DNA of 64,000 nt, taken from CAZOEL01 sp964578835 (GTDB lineage Bacteria > Desulfobacterota > Syntrophobacteria > Syntrophobacterales > Syntrophobacteraceae). Made by a program: the position numbers and the translations under genes. Shown here one piece after another: positions 1 to 8,799 of the stretch. Each line of letters starts with the position of its first letter. Positions within the stretch are counted from its first letter, which is position 1. Below the pieces are notes generated by a model. The model saw nothing but the letters and a program-made list of their open reading frames with translations. It was not told the origin of the DNA and did no database searches. Where the stretch lies: positions 68,059 through 132,058 of the forward strand of contig CAZOEL010000005.1 of NCBI GenBank assembly GCA_964578835.1, read 5' to 3'.

Positions 1-394
1 TTTTTCATTGAAGAAAGATCCTCCTTAAAAAGCGAAAAAGCATCTACATCGACGGTGGAAAGGCCTTAACGATCTGCGCCCATCAATTCGATACTATACC
101 CAAAGGAGCATTCCTTGTGAATCGCAATCTTCAGAGAACCCGCCTTGTGGCTTATTAAAATCTTAAACTTACTCAAAGTTAACCCTCATCGATCTTTTGG
201 ACTTGACACAACAACGGCTTATGTTGTAGGAGATTCAAGGTGCATAATAGGGGTGGTAAGTTGATCACACATCAGATTGAAGGGAGGTAATGCCAAGCAT
301 ATTAAAGGTTTGCAGCCTGGCGACTGAGGGGCTAAATCAGATTTTCTGTTTGAGAAGAAGATGCAAGATTGGTTAGCTTGTGAGGAGAAAAGAG
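1..394. other. Intergenic, upstream of the porin
   Basis: No convincing coding region in any frame. A TTGACA hexamer at 203-208 could be a -35 element, but no good -10 follows at the expected distance. The porin ribosome-binding site GAGGAG sits at 382-387. Confidence 0.5.
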
Positions 395-2059
395 ATGAAA
401 AAATATTTAATGGCGGTGGTTGCACTGTTTACAATCCTAGCCGTCGCAATGCCTAGCTTTGCGCTGGAAGTGAAGTACGGCGGTCTGTTCCGGCTCCGCC
501 TTCAGTCTAATGAGAATGTTTCAGACGGACGGGACGGCAAATATTTCGATCCCGCCGGTGTGAATGCTAATGCGCGGACTCCCTTCGGTTCTCTCGACGA
601 CAATAACAACTATATCGATCAACGCTTGAGAATGTACTTCACCTTCGTCGGCAGTGAAAACCTCCAGGTTGTTACGAAGTGGGAAGCCGATACGATTTGG
701 GGTAATGAAGCTTCTGGAAACGTCCAGGCGCTGGGAAGACATGGCGGCGGCGATGTCGGCGCGGACGCCGTCAACCTCGAGATGAAGAATGCATACCTCG
801 ACTTTGCCATTCCTATGACCACGGCAAGGGCTACGATGGGTGTGCAGGGCATCTCGCTCCTTCGCGGCTGGGTCCTTGACGACGATTTCTCTGCTGCTGT
901 TATAACCGCCAAAATGGATCCTTTTAATTTCCAGGTCGGCTACGTTGCAGCGATCAATGAGCTCGTTAACAGCTCGGACGACGATGTAAACGATTACTAT
1001 GCGAACATTCAATATGCGTCTGGCCCTCTGAAAGCCGGATTCCTGGTCTTGTACCAGGATGGCAACGAGACGGGACGTGACGGCGCAAACACCGGTAACG
1101 CTTTTACTACGCATACCATTGATCCCGGCCTCTTTGGCAACGGAACCCATCAAGGCGCCGGTAGCGGCCCCTCGTTCGGCGGTGGATTCGGGAGAGCGAT
1201 CGGCGGTGTTAGCGCTTTGGGTGCTGCAGCAGGCAACGCCAATGATATGCTCAATTTCATCAATCAGACCTTTGGCAATGCCGTGCCCGCTGTTGGCCTT
1301 GGCGACAATCAACACTTAGTAGACCTCGGAATCAACCTCGAATACAAAATGAGTTACTTCTCCGCGTACCTCAATTTTGTTAAAAACCTTGGTGGATGGT
1401 CTCGCGCTAACGAAATTTCCGGTTTGGTCGATGCCAACGGGAAAAGCCTGAATCTTGACCAATCGTTCGACGGCTGGATGGTCGATGCCGGCGGCAACTA
1501 CTACTGCGGCCCATGGACCTTCACTTTGAGCGGCTTTGTGACTTCGGGCGGCGACATTACCAAGCCTAACGATTTTGGCGACTTCTTCCGCTATCCCGCA
1601 GGCGGCGGGCATGCCTGGTCCGAAATCATGGGTAGTGGATCATTGGATGCGAGTGTTGGCGACGGCACAGGCGCCCAGGATGTGCAGAAGTTCAACATGG
1701 GTTACTCCTCGGGCATGCAGCCCTCCAACATCTGGACAATCCAGGCCGGCGTAGCCTATCAGTTGCTGAAGGGAACGAAGCTGACCCTCAACTACTGGTA
1801 CATCGGCACGGTTGAAGATGCAGTATCCGACGCAACCCTGTTCTTCAGAACTGCCCAAGCTGGATTGGCCTCAATGGATGATCTGAAGACCAGCGACAGC
1901 ATTGGTCATGAAATAAATTTCTATCTTGATCAGCAGGTTGTCGATGGCTTGAATCTCCGCCTTGTCGGCGCCTATCTGTTCGCTGAAGGCGCATACTCCG
2001 TCTTCCCCAAGGATGATGACGCCTACGAGCTCGGCGCTGTACTGCAGTGGAGCTTCTAG
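395..2059 (+). CDS. Outer-membrane porin
   Basis: Predicted outer-membrane beta-barrel porin of 554 residues. The N-terminus is a classical Sec signal peptide (MKKYLMAVVALFTILAV followed by AMPSFA, cleavage near residue 22). The mature protein is rich in alternating aromatic/polar beta strands, Gly/Asn/Asp loops and ends in Trp-Ser-Phe, the C-terminal aromatic signature recognised by the BAM machinery. It resembles the trimeric porins common in sulfate-reducing deltaproteobacteria; that family placement is from memory of such sequences. I chose ATG 395 over GTG 380 because GAGGAG lies 7 nt before it and the signal peptide begins there. It is monocistronic, closed by the hairpin at 2091-2126. 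The transported solute cannot be told. Confidence 0.85.
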   Translation: MKKYLMAVVALFTILAVAMPSFALEVKYGGLFRLRLQSNENVSDGRDGKYFDPAGVNANARTPFGSLDDNNNYIDQRLRMYFTFVGSENLQVVTKWEADTIWGNEASGNVQALGRHGGGDVGADAVNLEMKNAYLDFAIPMTTARATMGVQGISLLRGWVLDDDFSAAVITAKMDPFNFQVGYVAAINELVNSSDDDVNDYYANIQYASGPLKAGFLVLYQDGNETGRDGANTGNAFTTHTIDPGLFGNGTHQGAGSGPSFGGGFGRAIGGVSALGAAAGNANDMLNFINQTFGNAVPAVGLGDNQHLVDLGINLEYKMSYFSAYLNFVKNLGGWSRANEISGLVDANGKSLNLDQSFDGWMVDAGGNYYCGPWTFTLSGFVTSGGDITKPNDFGDFFRYPAGGGHAWSEIMGSGSLDASVGDGTGAQDVQKFNMGYSSGMQPSNIWTIQAGVAYQLLKGTKLTLNYWYIGTVEDAVSDATLFFRTAQAGLASMDDLKTSDSIGHEINFYLDQQVVDGLNLRLVGAYLFAEGAYSVFPKDDDAYELGAVLQWSF

Positions 2060-2090
2060 TTCTCTAGATTGTAAAGTGTAAGATCTTGAC

Positions 2091-2126
2091 CCGGACGGAA
2101 GAGTTTTTTCCGTCCGGTTTTTTTTT
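2091..2126 (+). terminator. Rho-independent terminator of the porin gene
   Basis: Perfect 10-bp stem CCGGACGGAA / TTCCGTCCGG (2091-2100 with 2108-2117) followed by nine T. It starts 31 nt after the porin stop codon. Confidence 0.93.
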
Positions 2127-2243
2127 AGCCTCTCCAACTATGCTTGGATGCCTTTGCAATCTTCTGGGTCTGTCTTTTCCTGAATTGATCTTCCATGTTA
2201 AACTTGTGGTATAAAAGAGATACTACAAATTCGGAGGTGCGCT

Positions 2244-3242
2244 TTGTACTTAAGACGTGTGCCCCATGGAGGGGGACGCCATTTTGTATTGCGGGAGTCC
2301 TACAGAGAAGACGGCGGTTGGAAACATAGGGACATAGCCGACCTGGGGGCGGATCCAAGCGAGTATATCGAGTATCCCGGGGGAAATGGCTATTACATTC
2401 GCCCCGACTTGGAAGACCTTATTCAACAGGCTGGAATCGAATATACTGCTGAGGAGATAGAAAACATTTTCCTCCCTTTTCTGGACCCGAGGATCAGGCG
2501 TATCATAGAAAACTTTCGACGGTCGCCTTCGCGTTACAGCGGCAACAGGCGAGAGTCTTCGGACAGCCACCGCGCCCATTGGTTTGACAAACGCCGTATT
2601 CACTTCCTGAAATTCGGGCGCATCGACATTGGAAATATTGACGGCGAAAAGTGGGGATTCCAGAAAATTCTGAGAGACAAGAGCAGGGATGAAATAGAGC
2701 ATGTCATTGAGGGCATGGAGGCCGAGCTCAGGCCAAGAGAATTCATGTCTTACATTTATACAGCCTTCAACCTGGAATCGTACTTTTCCAATCATCTACT
2801 GAGACATCATCCCGCGGCGCTGGATCCGGAGAAGATCGACAGTTTTTTCCTTGAAGAAATCTGCAGCATCAATCAGGATGCCCGGTTTTTCAGAGGCATG
2901 GACAGAGATAGCATTTATCCGCTCCATCCAATGCTGCAAAAGTATGTGATCATCTATTTCGACGGCTCCGTCATGGCTGGAAACACCTGGAGCGAGGCCA
3001 TAAAAGAACGGCTGCGCCAGAGGATGAATAGGGCTCGAACGGCGCCGTCCAGCCAAATGGGGAAAGAGGAAGCCCTCGAGGTCATCGGAATCGCGGAAAG
3101 CGAGTTGCAGTGCATGACTCTAAATAGACTGACAAAACATTACCGACGCAAGGCTCAGGAAATGCACCCCGACAAAGGCGGCGATCACGAAGGTTTCCTC
3201 AAGCTGACAGAAGCTTATAATATACTTCTATCGATGCTTTAA
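2244..3242 (+). CDS. Protein with C-terminal J domain, N-terminal part unknown
   Basis: 332 residues. The last 60 form a J domain: helix II with LTKHYRRKAQEMHP, the HPD motif (HPDKGGDHEGF) and helix III. J domains stimulate DnaK-type ATPases, so this should be a co-chaperone recruiting Hsp70 to a particular client. The first 270 residues match no family I recognise; they are hydrophilic, rich in Arg, Glu and Phe, with no signal peptide or membrane segment. Start is TTG 2244, supported by GGAGG at 2233-2237 with a 6-nt spacer. J domains are usually N-terminal, so the C-terminal location is unusual. No dnaK or grpE is nearby; the gene stands alone between the porin terminator and a convergent sugar operon. 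Confidence 0.7.
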   Translation: MYLRRVPHGGGRHFVLRESYREDGGWKHRDIADLGADPSEYIEYPGGNGYYIRPDLEDLIQQAGIEYTAEEIENIFLPFLDPRIRRIIENFRRSPSRYSGNRRESSDSHRAHWFDKRRIHFLKFGRIDIGNIDGEKWGFQKILRDKSRDEIEHVIEGMEAELRPREFMSYIYTAFNLESYFSNHLLRHHPAALDPEKIDSFFLEEICSINQDARFFRGMDRDSIYPLHPMLQKYVIIYFDGSVMAGNTWSEAIKERLRQRMNRARTAPSSQMGKEEALEVIGIAESELQCMTLNRLTKHYRRKAQEMHPDKGGDHEGFLKLTEAYNILLSML

Positions 3243-3643
3243 TGCTACTGTGTCATAAGGAATTTGATACTTCTGAGTGATTAGAAGAAAAAGAGGATTA
3301 CTCCGAAGACCATGAAAGAAATAGCATCGAAGAAAGCAACAACTCTGAGAGGAATTCATGGAATATTTGAGGCATACGTGCCGAATGTTTCCTTGACTAT
3401 GGGGCATAAGGACCGGTTGGACCCCTTCGTAAAGTCAACGTGGCTTTCGCGCAAATCCCCTACCGGTGGCCATGTTGTTTGCAACAAAAAGTGATTTTTC
3501 GAAGAGCAAAGAGGCTAAATTTATGACACTTGTCAGCGGATACACTCATTACATGGCCTTGATCCAAGTATCTATTCCTGATTGACAGGGCAATTTCGGA
3601 AACCTGGATAGAAAATGAGCGAACCGTGGGAATCAACTTTGAA
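3243..3643. other. Intergenic, between convergent units
   Basis: Roughly 400 bases between the J-domain gene and the convergent dehydratase gene. I see no recognisable gene, terminator hairpin or repeat. A 60-codon open frame at 3312-3494 has no good ribosome-binding site and no recognisable product. Confidence 0.45.
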
Positions 3644-4945
3644 TCATCGGAACCGTTGAACAAAAAGCTCGAATGTTTCCACAAGTCGGTCCAGATCTCG
3701 CTTCGAATCAAACGGGTGCAGTCCAATATAGAACCCGCGATCATGGACTTCATCCGCGCCAATTAAACTATTATCCTGCAACTCCGCGTATTGCCGACAC
3801 ACCGGTTGGCGCGCTAGATTGCCAGCAACAATGGGACGGGTCTCCACTCCTTCCATTTCCAGGTGCGCCAAGAGATCATTTTTCTGAAAGGGACACCCCT
3901 TAGCAAGCATAACCGGTAAGGCGAACCAAGAACATTCCGCATCAGGGGAGACTTCCATCAAATACATAAAATCTTTGTGTTGATCAAAATATTGCCGCAA
4001 ATAGGCAACATTGCTCAGCCGTTGAGAATGGAACGTCGGCCATCGCAGGATCTGTTCAAGCCCGAAACCGGCCTGTAATTCAGTGGGACGAACATTGAAC
4101 CCCCAACTCCAAAAAGTGTAGCGAGGGTCAAAACCCTTTTCTAGCGTAGTGTAAGAGTATTTTGTATTTCGACCCCAACCGTGTGCGCGTAACAGCCTGA
4201 GTTGATCAGAAAACTGCTGGTCCTGGCAGATGATCATCCCACCTTCCAAGGTAGTGATATGATGTGAGAAAAAAAACGAAAAACTGCCGGCTATTCCAAA
4301 CGTGCCGACTGGTTGCTTTTTAAATCTTGCTCCTAAAGCTTCACAGCAATCTTCTATCAAGATCAAATCATGCTTTCTACAAATGCTTAAAACGCAGTCC
4401 ATATTACAGGGATTGCCCATGAGGTGGACCAATGAGATTCCTCTAGTGCTTGATCGAATTTTTGCCTCTAGATCATCCATGTCCATATTCAGTGTTCTCG
4501 GGTCGGTATCAACAAATCGAACCTTGAGCCCAGCCATCATCAGCGACCAAATTTGTGTCGGCCAAGTAACCGATGGGATAAGAATCTCATCGCCAGGTTT
4601 CAATTGCCTAGTGCGCATATTGATAAGGGAAAAGGCGATGAGCAAGTCGGCTGAAGAGCCGCTATTCACCATAATCGCTTCGGTTCCTCCAAAACTCTTG
4701 GTGAATTGTCTTTCAAACTCCGCAGTCTTCTCAGCCATTGTTGTCCGGAAAGAACACAAGGAGTCAATAGCTGCAAGGATTTCTTCCGAGTCATAGCTCG
4801 GTTTGCTAAGGGGATACCAGTATTTGTGTGCTCTGTTGACTACAGCCTGTGAAGCTTCGTGCATCAATGTCTCTATCGGTTCGCGTATTTTCTCGATCAG
4901 CCCGTCCAAATGATGAAAATGTTTCAAATCGAACTCCTTTTCCAT
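3644..4945 (-). CDS. colD: GDP-4-keto-6-deoxy-mannose 3-dehydratase-like (ColD-type)
   Basis: 433 residues, DegT/DnrJ/EryC1/StrS fold (PLP/PMP enzyme). The usual Schiff-base Lys is replaced by His: the motif reads SFFFSHHITTLEGG with His228 at the Lys position. This substitution defines the 3-dehydratases ColD and RfbH (E1), which remove the C3 hydroxyl of a 4-keto-6-deoxyhexose. Other matches to ColD are RAHGWGRN, NVRPTELQ and ETRPIVAGN. It lacks the Fe-S cysteines of E1, as ColD does, and sits beside gmd and a GDP-fucose-synthase homologue, so a GDP-linked substrate (colitose route) is preferred over CDP. Its ATG directly abuts the preceding gene's stop (no gap), implying coupling. An RfbH-like role is the alternative. 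Confidence 0.78.
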   Translation of the reverse strand: MEKEFDLKHFHHLDGLIEKIREPIETLMHEASQAVVNRAHKYWYPLSKPSYDSEEILAAIDSLCSFRTTMAEKTAEFERQFTKSFGGTEAIMVNSGSSADLLIAFSLINMRTRQLKPGDEILIPSVTWPTQIWSLMMAGLKVRFVDTDPRTLNMDMDDLEAKIRSSTRGISLVHLMGNPCNMDCVLSICRKHDLILIEDCCEALGARFKKQPVGTFGIAGSFSFFFSHHITTLEGGMIICQDQQFSDQLRLLRAHGWGRNTKYSYTTLEKGFDPRYTFWSWGFNVRPTELQAGFGLEQILRWPTFHSQRLSNVAYLRQYFDQHKDFMYLMEVSPDAECSWFALPVMLAKGCPFQKNDLLAHLEMEGVETRPIVAGNLARQPVCRQYAELQDNSLIGADEVHDRGFYIGLHPFDSKRDLDRLVETFELFVQRFR

Positions 4946-5887
4946 CTATGCTGGAAACCGATTTTTAAAATCTGCAATGACCGAGCGGATGCCTGTTTTC
5001 AGATCTATTCTGTGACGCCATCCAAGTGAACTCAATTTCTGTATGTCAAGCAGCTTTCTAGGCATCCCATCCGGTTTCGTGTGGTCCCATTCCAGTTCTC
5101 CTGAAAATCCAACTAAGTCGGCTATTATTAAAGCAAGATCACGTATGGTGTAATCAACTCCAGACCCAACGTTGATAATGTCGGGTGAATCATAATTTTT
5201 TAGCAAGAACAGACAAGCATCCGAGAGGTCGTCAACGTGGAGGAATTCTCGGCGGGCGGCGCCGGTTCCCCAGAGTGTCAATTTTGAAGCCCTGTTGCGC
5301 TTGGCTTCCTCGAAGCGGCGGACAAGGGCAGAGATGACGTGGGATCTCTCAAACTCGAAATGATCACCGGGTCCATAAACGTTGCATGGTATCGGACAAA
5401 TCACATTCAACTTGAACTGCATATTGAGAGCACGGGCTAGCTGAATTCCGGCAATTTTAGCAATTGCATAGGATTCATTAGTTGGTTCCAAAGGGCCGTG
5501 CATCAGATATCTTTCCTGCATGGGTTGCGGCGATTCACGCGGGTAGATGCATGAGCTTCCTAAAAACAGCGTTTTGGTTACCTCGAAATCCTTACACGCC
5601 AACAAGAGATTGTTTTGAATCTCCAAGTTATCAACAAGGAAATCGACGGGCGAAGTCATATTTGCAGCGATGCCGCCAACTTTGGCAGCTGCAATAACAA
5701 CATATTCAGGATGGTTTTTCTCAAAAAAAAACCATACCGCATCACGGGAAGTCAAATCCAGTTCGTGTCGCGAACACGTAAGGAGGTTTGAAAAGGCGGC
5801 GTTACGGAAACACCTTATTAGTGACGATCCAACTAAGCCACGATGGCCGGCAATGAATATCCTAGATTGGGGAGTCAAAAAAGCCAT
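4946..5887 (-). CDS. GDP-L-fucose / GDP-colitose synthase-like SDR
   Basis: 313-residue extended SDR: NAD(P)-binding GHRGLVG at residues 14-20, catalytic SSCIYP and YAIAK (Tyr-x-x-x-Lys), and the downstream His in SHVISALVRRF. These are the residues of GDP-fucose synthase (Fcl/WcaG), which epimerises C3 and C5 and reduces C4 of GDP-4-keto-6-deoxymannose. The homologue ColC performs C5 epimerisation and C4 reduction on the 3-deoxy intermediate made by ColD. Because a ColD-like gene follows immediately, ColC is a good alternative name; sequence alone does not separate them. Co-transcribed with gmd (15-nt gap) and the dehydratase (no gap). Confidence 0.85.
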   Translation of the reverse strand: MAFLTPQSRIFIAGHRGLVGSSLIRCFRNAAFSNLLTCSRHELDLTSRDAVWFFFEKNHPEYVVIAAAKVGGIAANMTSPVDFLVDNLEIQNNLLLACKDFEVTKTLFLGSSCIYPRESPQPMQERYLMHGPLEPTNESYAIAKIAGIQLARALNMQFKLNVICPIPCNVYGPGDHFEFERSHVISALVRRFEEAKRNRASKLTLWGTGAARREFLHVDDLSDACLFLLKNYDSPDIINVGSGVDYTIRDLALIIADLVGFSGELEWDHTKPDGMPRKLLDIQKLSSLGWRHRIDLKTGIRSVIADFKNRFPA

Positions 5888-5902
5888 GTGAGAACAACCT
5901 TG

Positions 5903-7066
5903 TCACATTCTAGTTTCAAAACTTTCGAAAACCGGGAACCCGTTCCGTTGGCATACGGACTGACGACCTGCTTCTTTGAGATCATAAGCAATCATCTCTG
6001 CAATCATTTCATCTAAAGTAACCCTTGGCTCCCATCCAAGTTTGATCCGAGCTTTAGTTGGATCGCCAACCAGTGTTTCGACTTCCGTTGGCCGGAAGTA
6101 GTTGGGGTCGACAGCAACAACAACTTGCCCATGCTTCAACGCAACACGTTTGCAATTAGAGGTTAGATGGGCAAGTAGTGGAGAATTGCGCGTAGAAAGG
6201 ACAACCCCATACTCAGAGGCGTTTTCCCCGCACCAGTCGAGTTCAATTCCAACCATTGCAAAGGCCCGTTCACAAAACTCACGCACTGAGTGCTGCTTTC
6301 CGGTGGCTATGACATAATCGTCAGGTTCCTCTTGTTGTAAGATTAGCCACTGGGCTCTCACATAGTCGCGCGCGTGTCCCCAGTCTCTAAGGGAATTAAG
6401 ATTCCCCAGGAAGAGGACATCCTGGAGTCCCAATGCTATTCGGGCTGCTGCACGGGTGATTTTTCTTGTAACGAACGTTTCACCACGAACCGGAGATTCA
6501 TGATTGAAAAGAATCCCGTTGCAGGCAAAGAAGTTGTAAGCTTCCCTGTAATTCACAGTGATCCAGTACCCATAGAGCTTGGCCACTCCATAAGGGGACC
6601 GTGGATAGAAGGCCGTACGCTCTGTCTGGGGTATCTCTTGCACTTTGCCAAACAGCTCAGAGGTCGAAGCCTGATAGAATCGGGTTTTTCCCCCAAGTCC
6701 AAGAATGCGAATGGCCTCGAGAATGCGGAGCGGCCCAAGCGCATCACAGTTGGCAGTGTATTCGGGGGTTTCGAAGGATACCTTCACGTGGCTCTGGGCC
6801 GCTAGATTGTATATTTCATCAGGTTGAACTTCCTGGATAATTCTAATGAGGTTCGTGGCATCAGTGAGGTCGCCATAATGCATAATGAAACGGAGTCCCT
6901 CTTCATGGGGGTCCTGATAGAGGTGGTCTACCCGTTGAGTGTTAAACAGGGATGCGCGGCGTTTGATGCCATGAACAGTGTATCCTTTCTCTATCAGAAG
7001 TTCTGCGAGATAAGCTCCATCCTGACCCGTAATGCCGGTAATAAGAGCGACTTTGTTTTGGATCAT
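5903..7066 (-). CDS. gmd: GDP-mannose 4,6-dehydratase
   Basis: 387 residues. N-terminal ALITGITGQDGAYLAELL is the Gmd NADP-binding signature. The catalytic set is visible as STSELFGKVQEIPQ (Thr/Glu) and SPYGVAKLYGYW (Tyr-x-x-x-Lys), with NHESPVRGETFVTRK for GDP-mannose binding. It converts GDP-mannose to GDP-4-keto-6-deoxymannose in the cytoplasm, the branch point to fucose, rhamnose, perosamine and colitose. It is first in a three-gene operon whose next two products define the branch. Length is slightly above the usual 345-375. The C-terminal 20 residues are less conserved. Confidence 0.95.
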   Translation of the reverse strand: MIQNKVALITGITGQDGAYLAELLIEKGYTVHGIKRRASLFNTQRVDHLYQDPHEEGLRFIMHYGDLTDATNLIRIIQEVQPDEIYNLAAQSHVKVSFETPEYTANCDALGPLRILEAIRILGLGGKTRFYQASTSELFGKVQEIPQTERTAFYPRSPYGVAKLYGYWITVNYREAYNFFACNGILFNHESPVRGETFVTRKITRAAARIALGLQDVLFLGNLNSLRDWGHARDYVRAQWLILQQEEPDDYVIATGKQHSVREFCERAFAMVGIELDWCGENASEYGVVLSTRNSPLLAHLTSNCKRVALKHGQVVVAVDPNYFRPTEVETLVGDPTKARIKLGWEPRVTLDEMIAEMIAYDLKEAGRQSVCQRNGFPVFESFETRM

Positions 7067-7350
7067 GTGGCAACTCTCAGACTTGGGGTATAATAAGCGA
7101 TCAAAAATACAGGGAATCAGAAAAGAGTATAGAGCTTGCCGTCTGGATCAACCTAAATCGCTTCTCCTTGGATTAGAATAGGCAAACAGCGCTAACCCAT
7201 AATCAATGTGGCATGGCCATAAAGGCAGTGCGCCAATCTCGTAAGAATCGACTTGGGACTCAACCAGCAGCACACCCATACTATAGATCATGCCAGGGGA
7301 AACTTACAATCGGTTTTAGTTAAAATGGGAGAATACCGCATGCGGAGGCG

Positions 7351-8319
7351 CTATGAGTGTCTACGGCTTGCGCCAAGAGAAATCACTTTACTCGCCTGAC
7401 TGTAAGGGTCAATCTCTTTTCTCAATATTCTCTGGATGATCGAATCCAAAGATGGGCCTTCAACCTCTAACCGTTCCAAGAGTCGATGAAGCGCCATATC
7501 TCTCAAAATTTCCAGGAAATGATTACGTGCTCTCTTTTTCTGAATTTCGAGCAGGCGGACTCCTCCATTTGAGAAAAGGAACTCTTTATGCTTTTCAATC
7601 GCCTGATATAGTTCATCAATCCCTTGTCCCTTGACAGCCTCGGTTTCGATAATGATCGGAGTCCACCCGGCGTCATCATGATTACGGATTCCCAAGTCTA
7701 TCATGTTGCGAATATCTCGAACGGTCTTTCGGGTTCCCTCGCGGTCGGATTTGTTGACAGCAAATATTGCTCCAATCTCCATTATGCCGGCCTTAATGGC
7801 CTGCACCTCGTCGCCCATACCGGGAACAGTCACCAATACTGTTGTATGAGCGCTATGAGCGATTTCCACCTCATCCTGACCAGCCCCCACCGTCTCGATC
7901 ATGATCACGTCCTTGCCCATGGCGTCGAGCACAGTGACCATATCATTGGTCGATTTTGTCAACCCGCCAAAATGGCCTCGAGTGGCGAGGCTTCGAATGA
8001 AAACCTCGCTGTCATTGAAATGGCGCTGCATTCGAATGCGATCGCCGAGAATGGCGCCTCCACTGAAAGGGCTGGTGGGATCGATAGCAAGAATGCCAAC
8101 CTTCAAACCTTCTTTTCTGTAACGAATGGCAAGTTGGTCGACAATAGAGCTCTTGCCTACGCCCGGCGACCCGGTAAGACCAATTATGAAGGCTTTTCCG
8201 GTATGGGGATATAATTCCCGAAGAATGGCGTGCGAGGAGGGCAATTGATCGTCGATGTCACGCAGCAAACGGGCAGTTGACCTGATGTCTCCAGCAAGAA
8301 TCCGATCGACAATGCTCAT
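7351..8319 (-). CDS. meaB: MeaB/ArgK-type GTPase, B12-mutase chaperone
   Basis: About 322 residues of the G3E family. Walker A is GLTGSPGVGKSS, switch regions lie around ETVGAGQDEVE, and the base-recognition motif is NKSD. MeaB-type proteins gate adenosylcobalamin loading and protect radical B12 mutases from inactivation, so it should bind the mutase encoded just upstream. A GTG at 8322 overlaps the preceding stop (GTGA); the ATG at 8319 gives a TGATG junction, and I report the ATG. It is the last gene of the three-gene mutase operon. The name follows the family; if the mutase is isobutyryl-CoA-type, this would be a MeaI-like partner. Confidence 0.9.
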   Translation of the reverse strand: MSIVDRILAGDIRSTARLLRDIDDQLPSSHAILRELYPHTGKAFIIGLTGSPGVGKSSIVDQLAIRYRKEGLKVGILAIDPTSPFSGGAILGDRIRMQRHFNDSEVFIRSLATRGHFGGLTKSTNDMVTVLDAMGKDVIMIETVGAGQDEVEIAHSAHTTVLVTVPGMGDEVQAIKAGIMEIGAIFAVNKSDREGTRKTVRDIRNMIDLGIRNHDDAGWTPIIIETEAVKGQGIDELYQAIEKHKEFLFSNGGVRLLEIQKKRARNHFLEILRDMALHRLLERLEVEGPSLDSIIQRILRKEIDPYSQASKVISLGASRRHS

Positions 8320-8756
8320 CACAACATCTTCTCACTTTCAGCAAGCGGTTGACGAGGCATGATATTTTGGGCAACCCAGCAAGTGATGTCGCTGAGTCTC
8401 GCGCCGGGCTCAAATAACGCTTTGATTCCGATTTCCTTGAGCTTGGGGATGTCATCAAGTGGGAAGATGCCGCCTCCAATGACGGCAATGTCTTCAGCAT
8501 TGTGCGTCTTGAGAAGCTCCATTATGCGGGGGAAAGTGTACATGTGGGCGCCGGATAATATGCTGAGGCCTATGAGATCGACGTCCTCCTGAATAGCTGC
8601 GCTGACGATCTTTTCAGGAGTTTGGTGACAACCGGTATAAATCACCTCGAAGCCGGAATCCCGAAAAGCCCTTGCAATGATGCGCGCTCCTCGATCGTGT
8701 CCGTCTAGTCCGGGCTTGGCGACAAGGATTCGAATCTTCCTCACCGAATTATTCAT
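8319..8756 (-). CDS. icmB: Acyl-CoA mutase small (B12-binding) subunit
   Basis: 145-residue stand-alone cobalamin-binding subunit. The motif LDGHDRGARI supplies the lower-ligand His (DxHxxG), followed by the SxL (LSILSG) and GG (IGGGIFP) nucleotide-tail motifs. It pairs with the 566-residue catalytic subunit upstream to form a radical mutase. I chose ATG 8756 because it is preceded by AGAGGAAGG; an upstream open frame to 8837 would overlap the large subunit and has no support. The two-protein architecture matches isobutyryl-CoA mutase (IcmA 566, IcmB about 136 residues) and also split methylmalonyl-CoA mutases. Confidence 0.92.
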   Translation of the reverse strand: MNNSVRKIRILVAKPGLDGHDRGARIIARAFRDSGFEVIYTGCHQTPEKIVSAAIQEDVDLIGLSILSGAHMYTFPRIMELLKTHNAEDIAVIGGGIFPLDDIPKLKEIGIKALFEPGARLSDITCWVAQNIMPRQPLAESEKML

Positions 8757-8799
8757 GCAAGGCCCTTCCTCTTGAGAAAGTTCAAAGTGAAAGCGGTAA

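Noticed and set aside
521..1315. 264-codon minus-strand frame inside the porin gene
   Set aside because: Antisense shadow of a gene with a clear signal peptide, ribosome-binding site and terminator.
3312..3494. 60-codon plus-strand frame in the 3.2-3.6 kb gap
   Set aside because: No ribosome-binding site, no recognisable product, and the composition does not look coding.
7320..7350. CCGCATGCGG palindrome after meaB as a terminator
   Set aside because: Stem is only five base pairs and no T tract follows on the minus strand.
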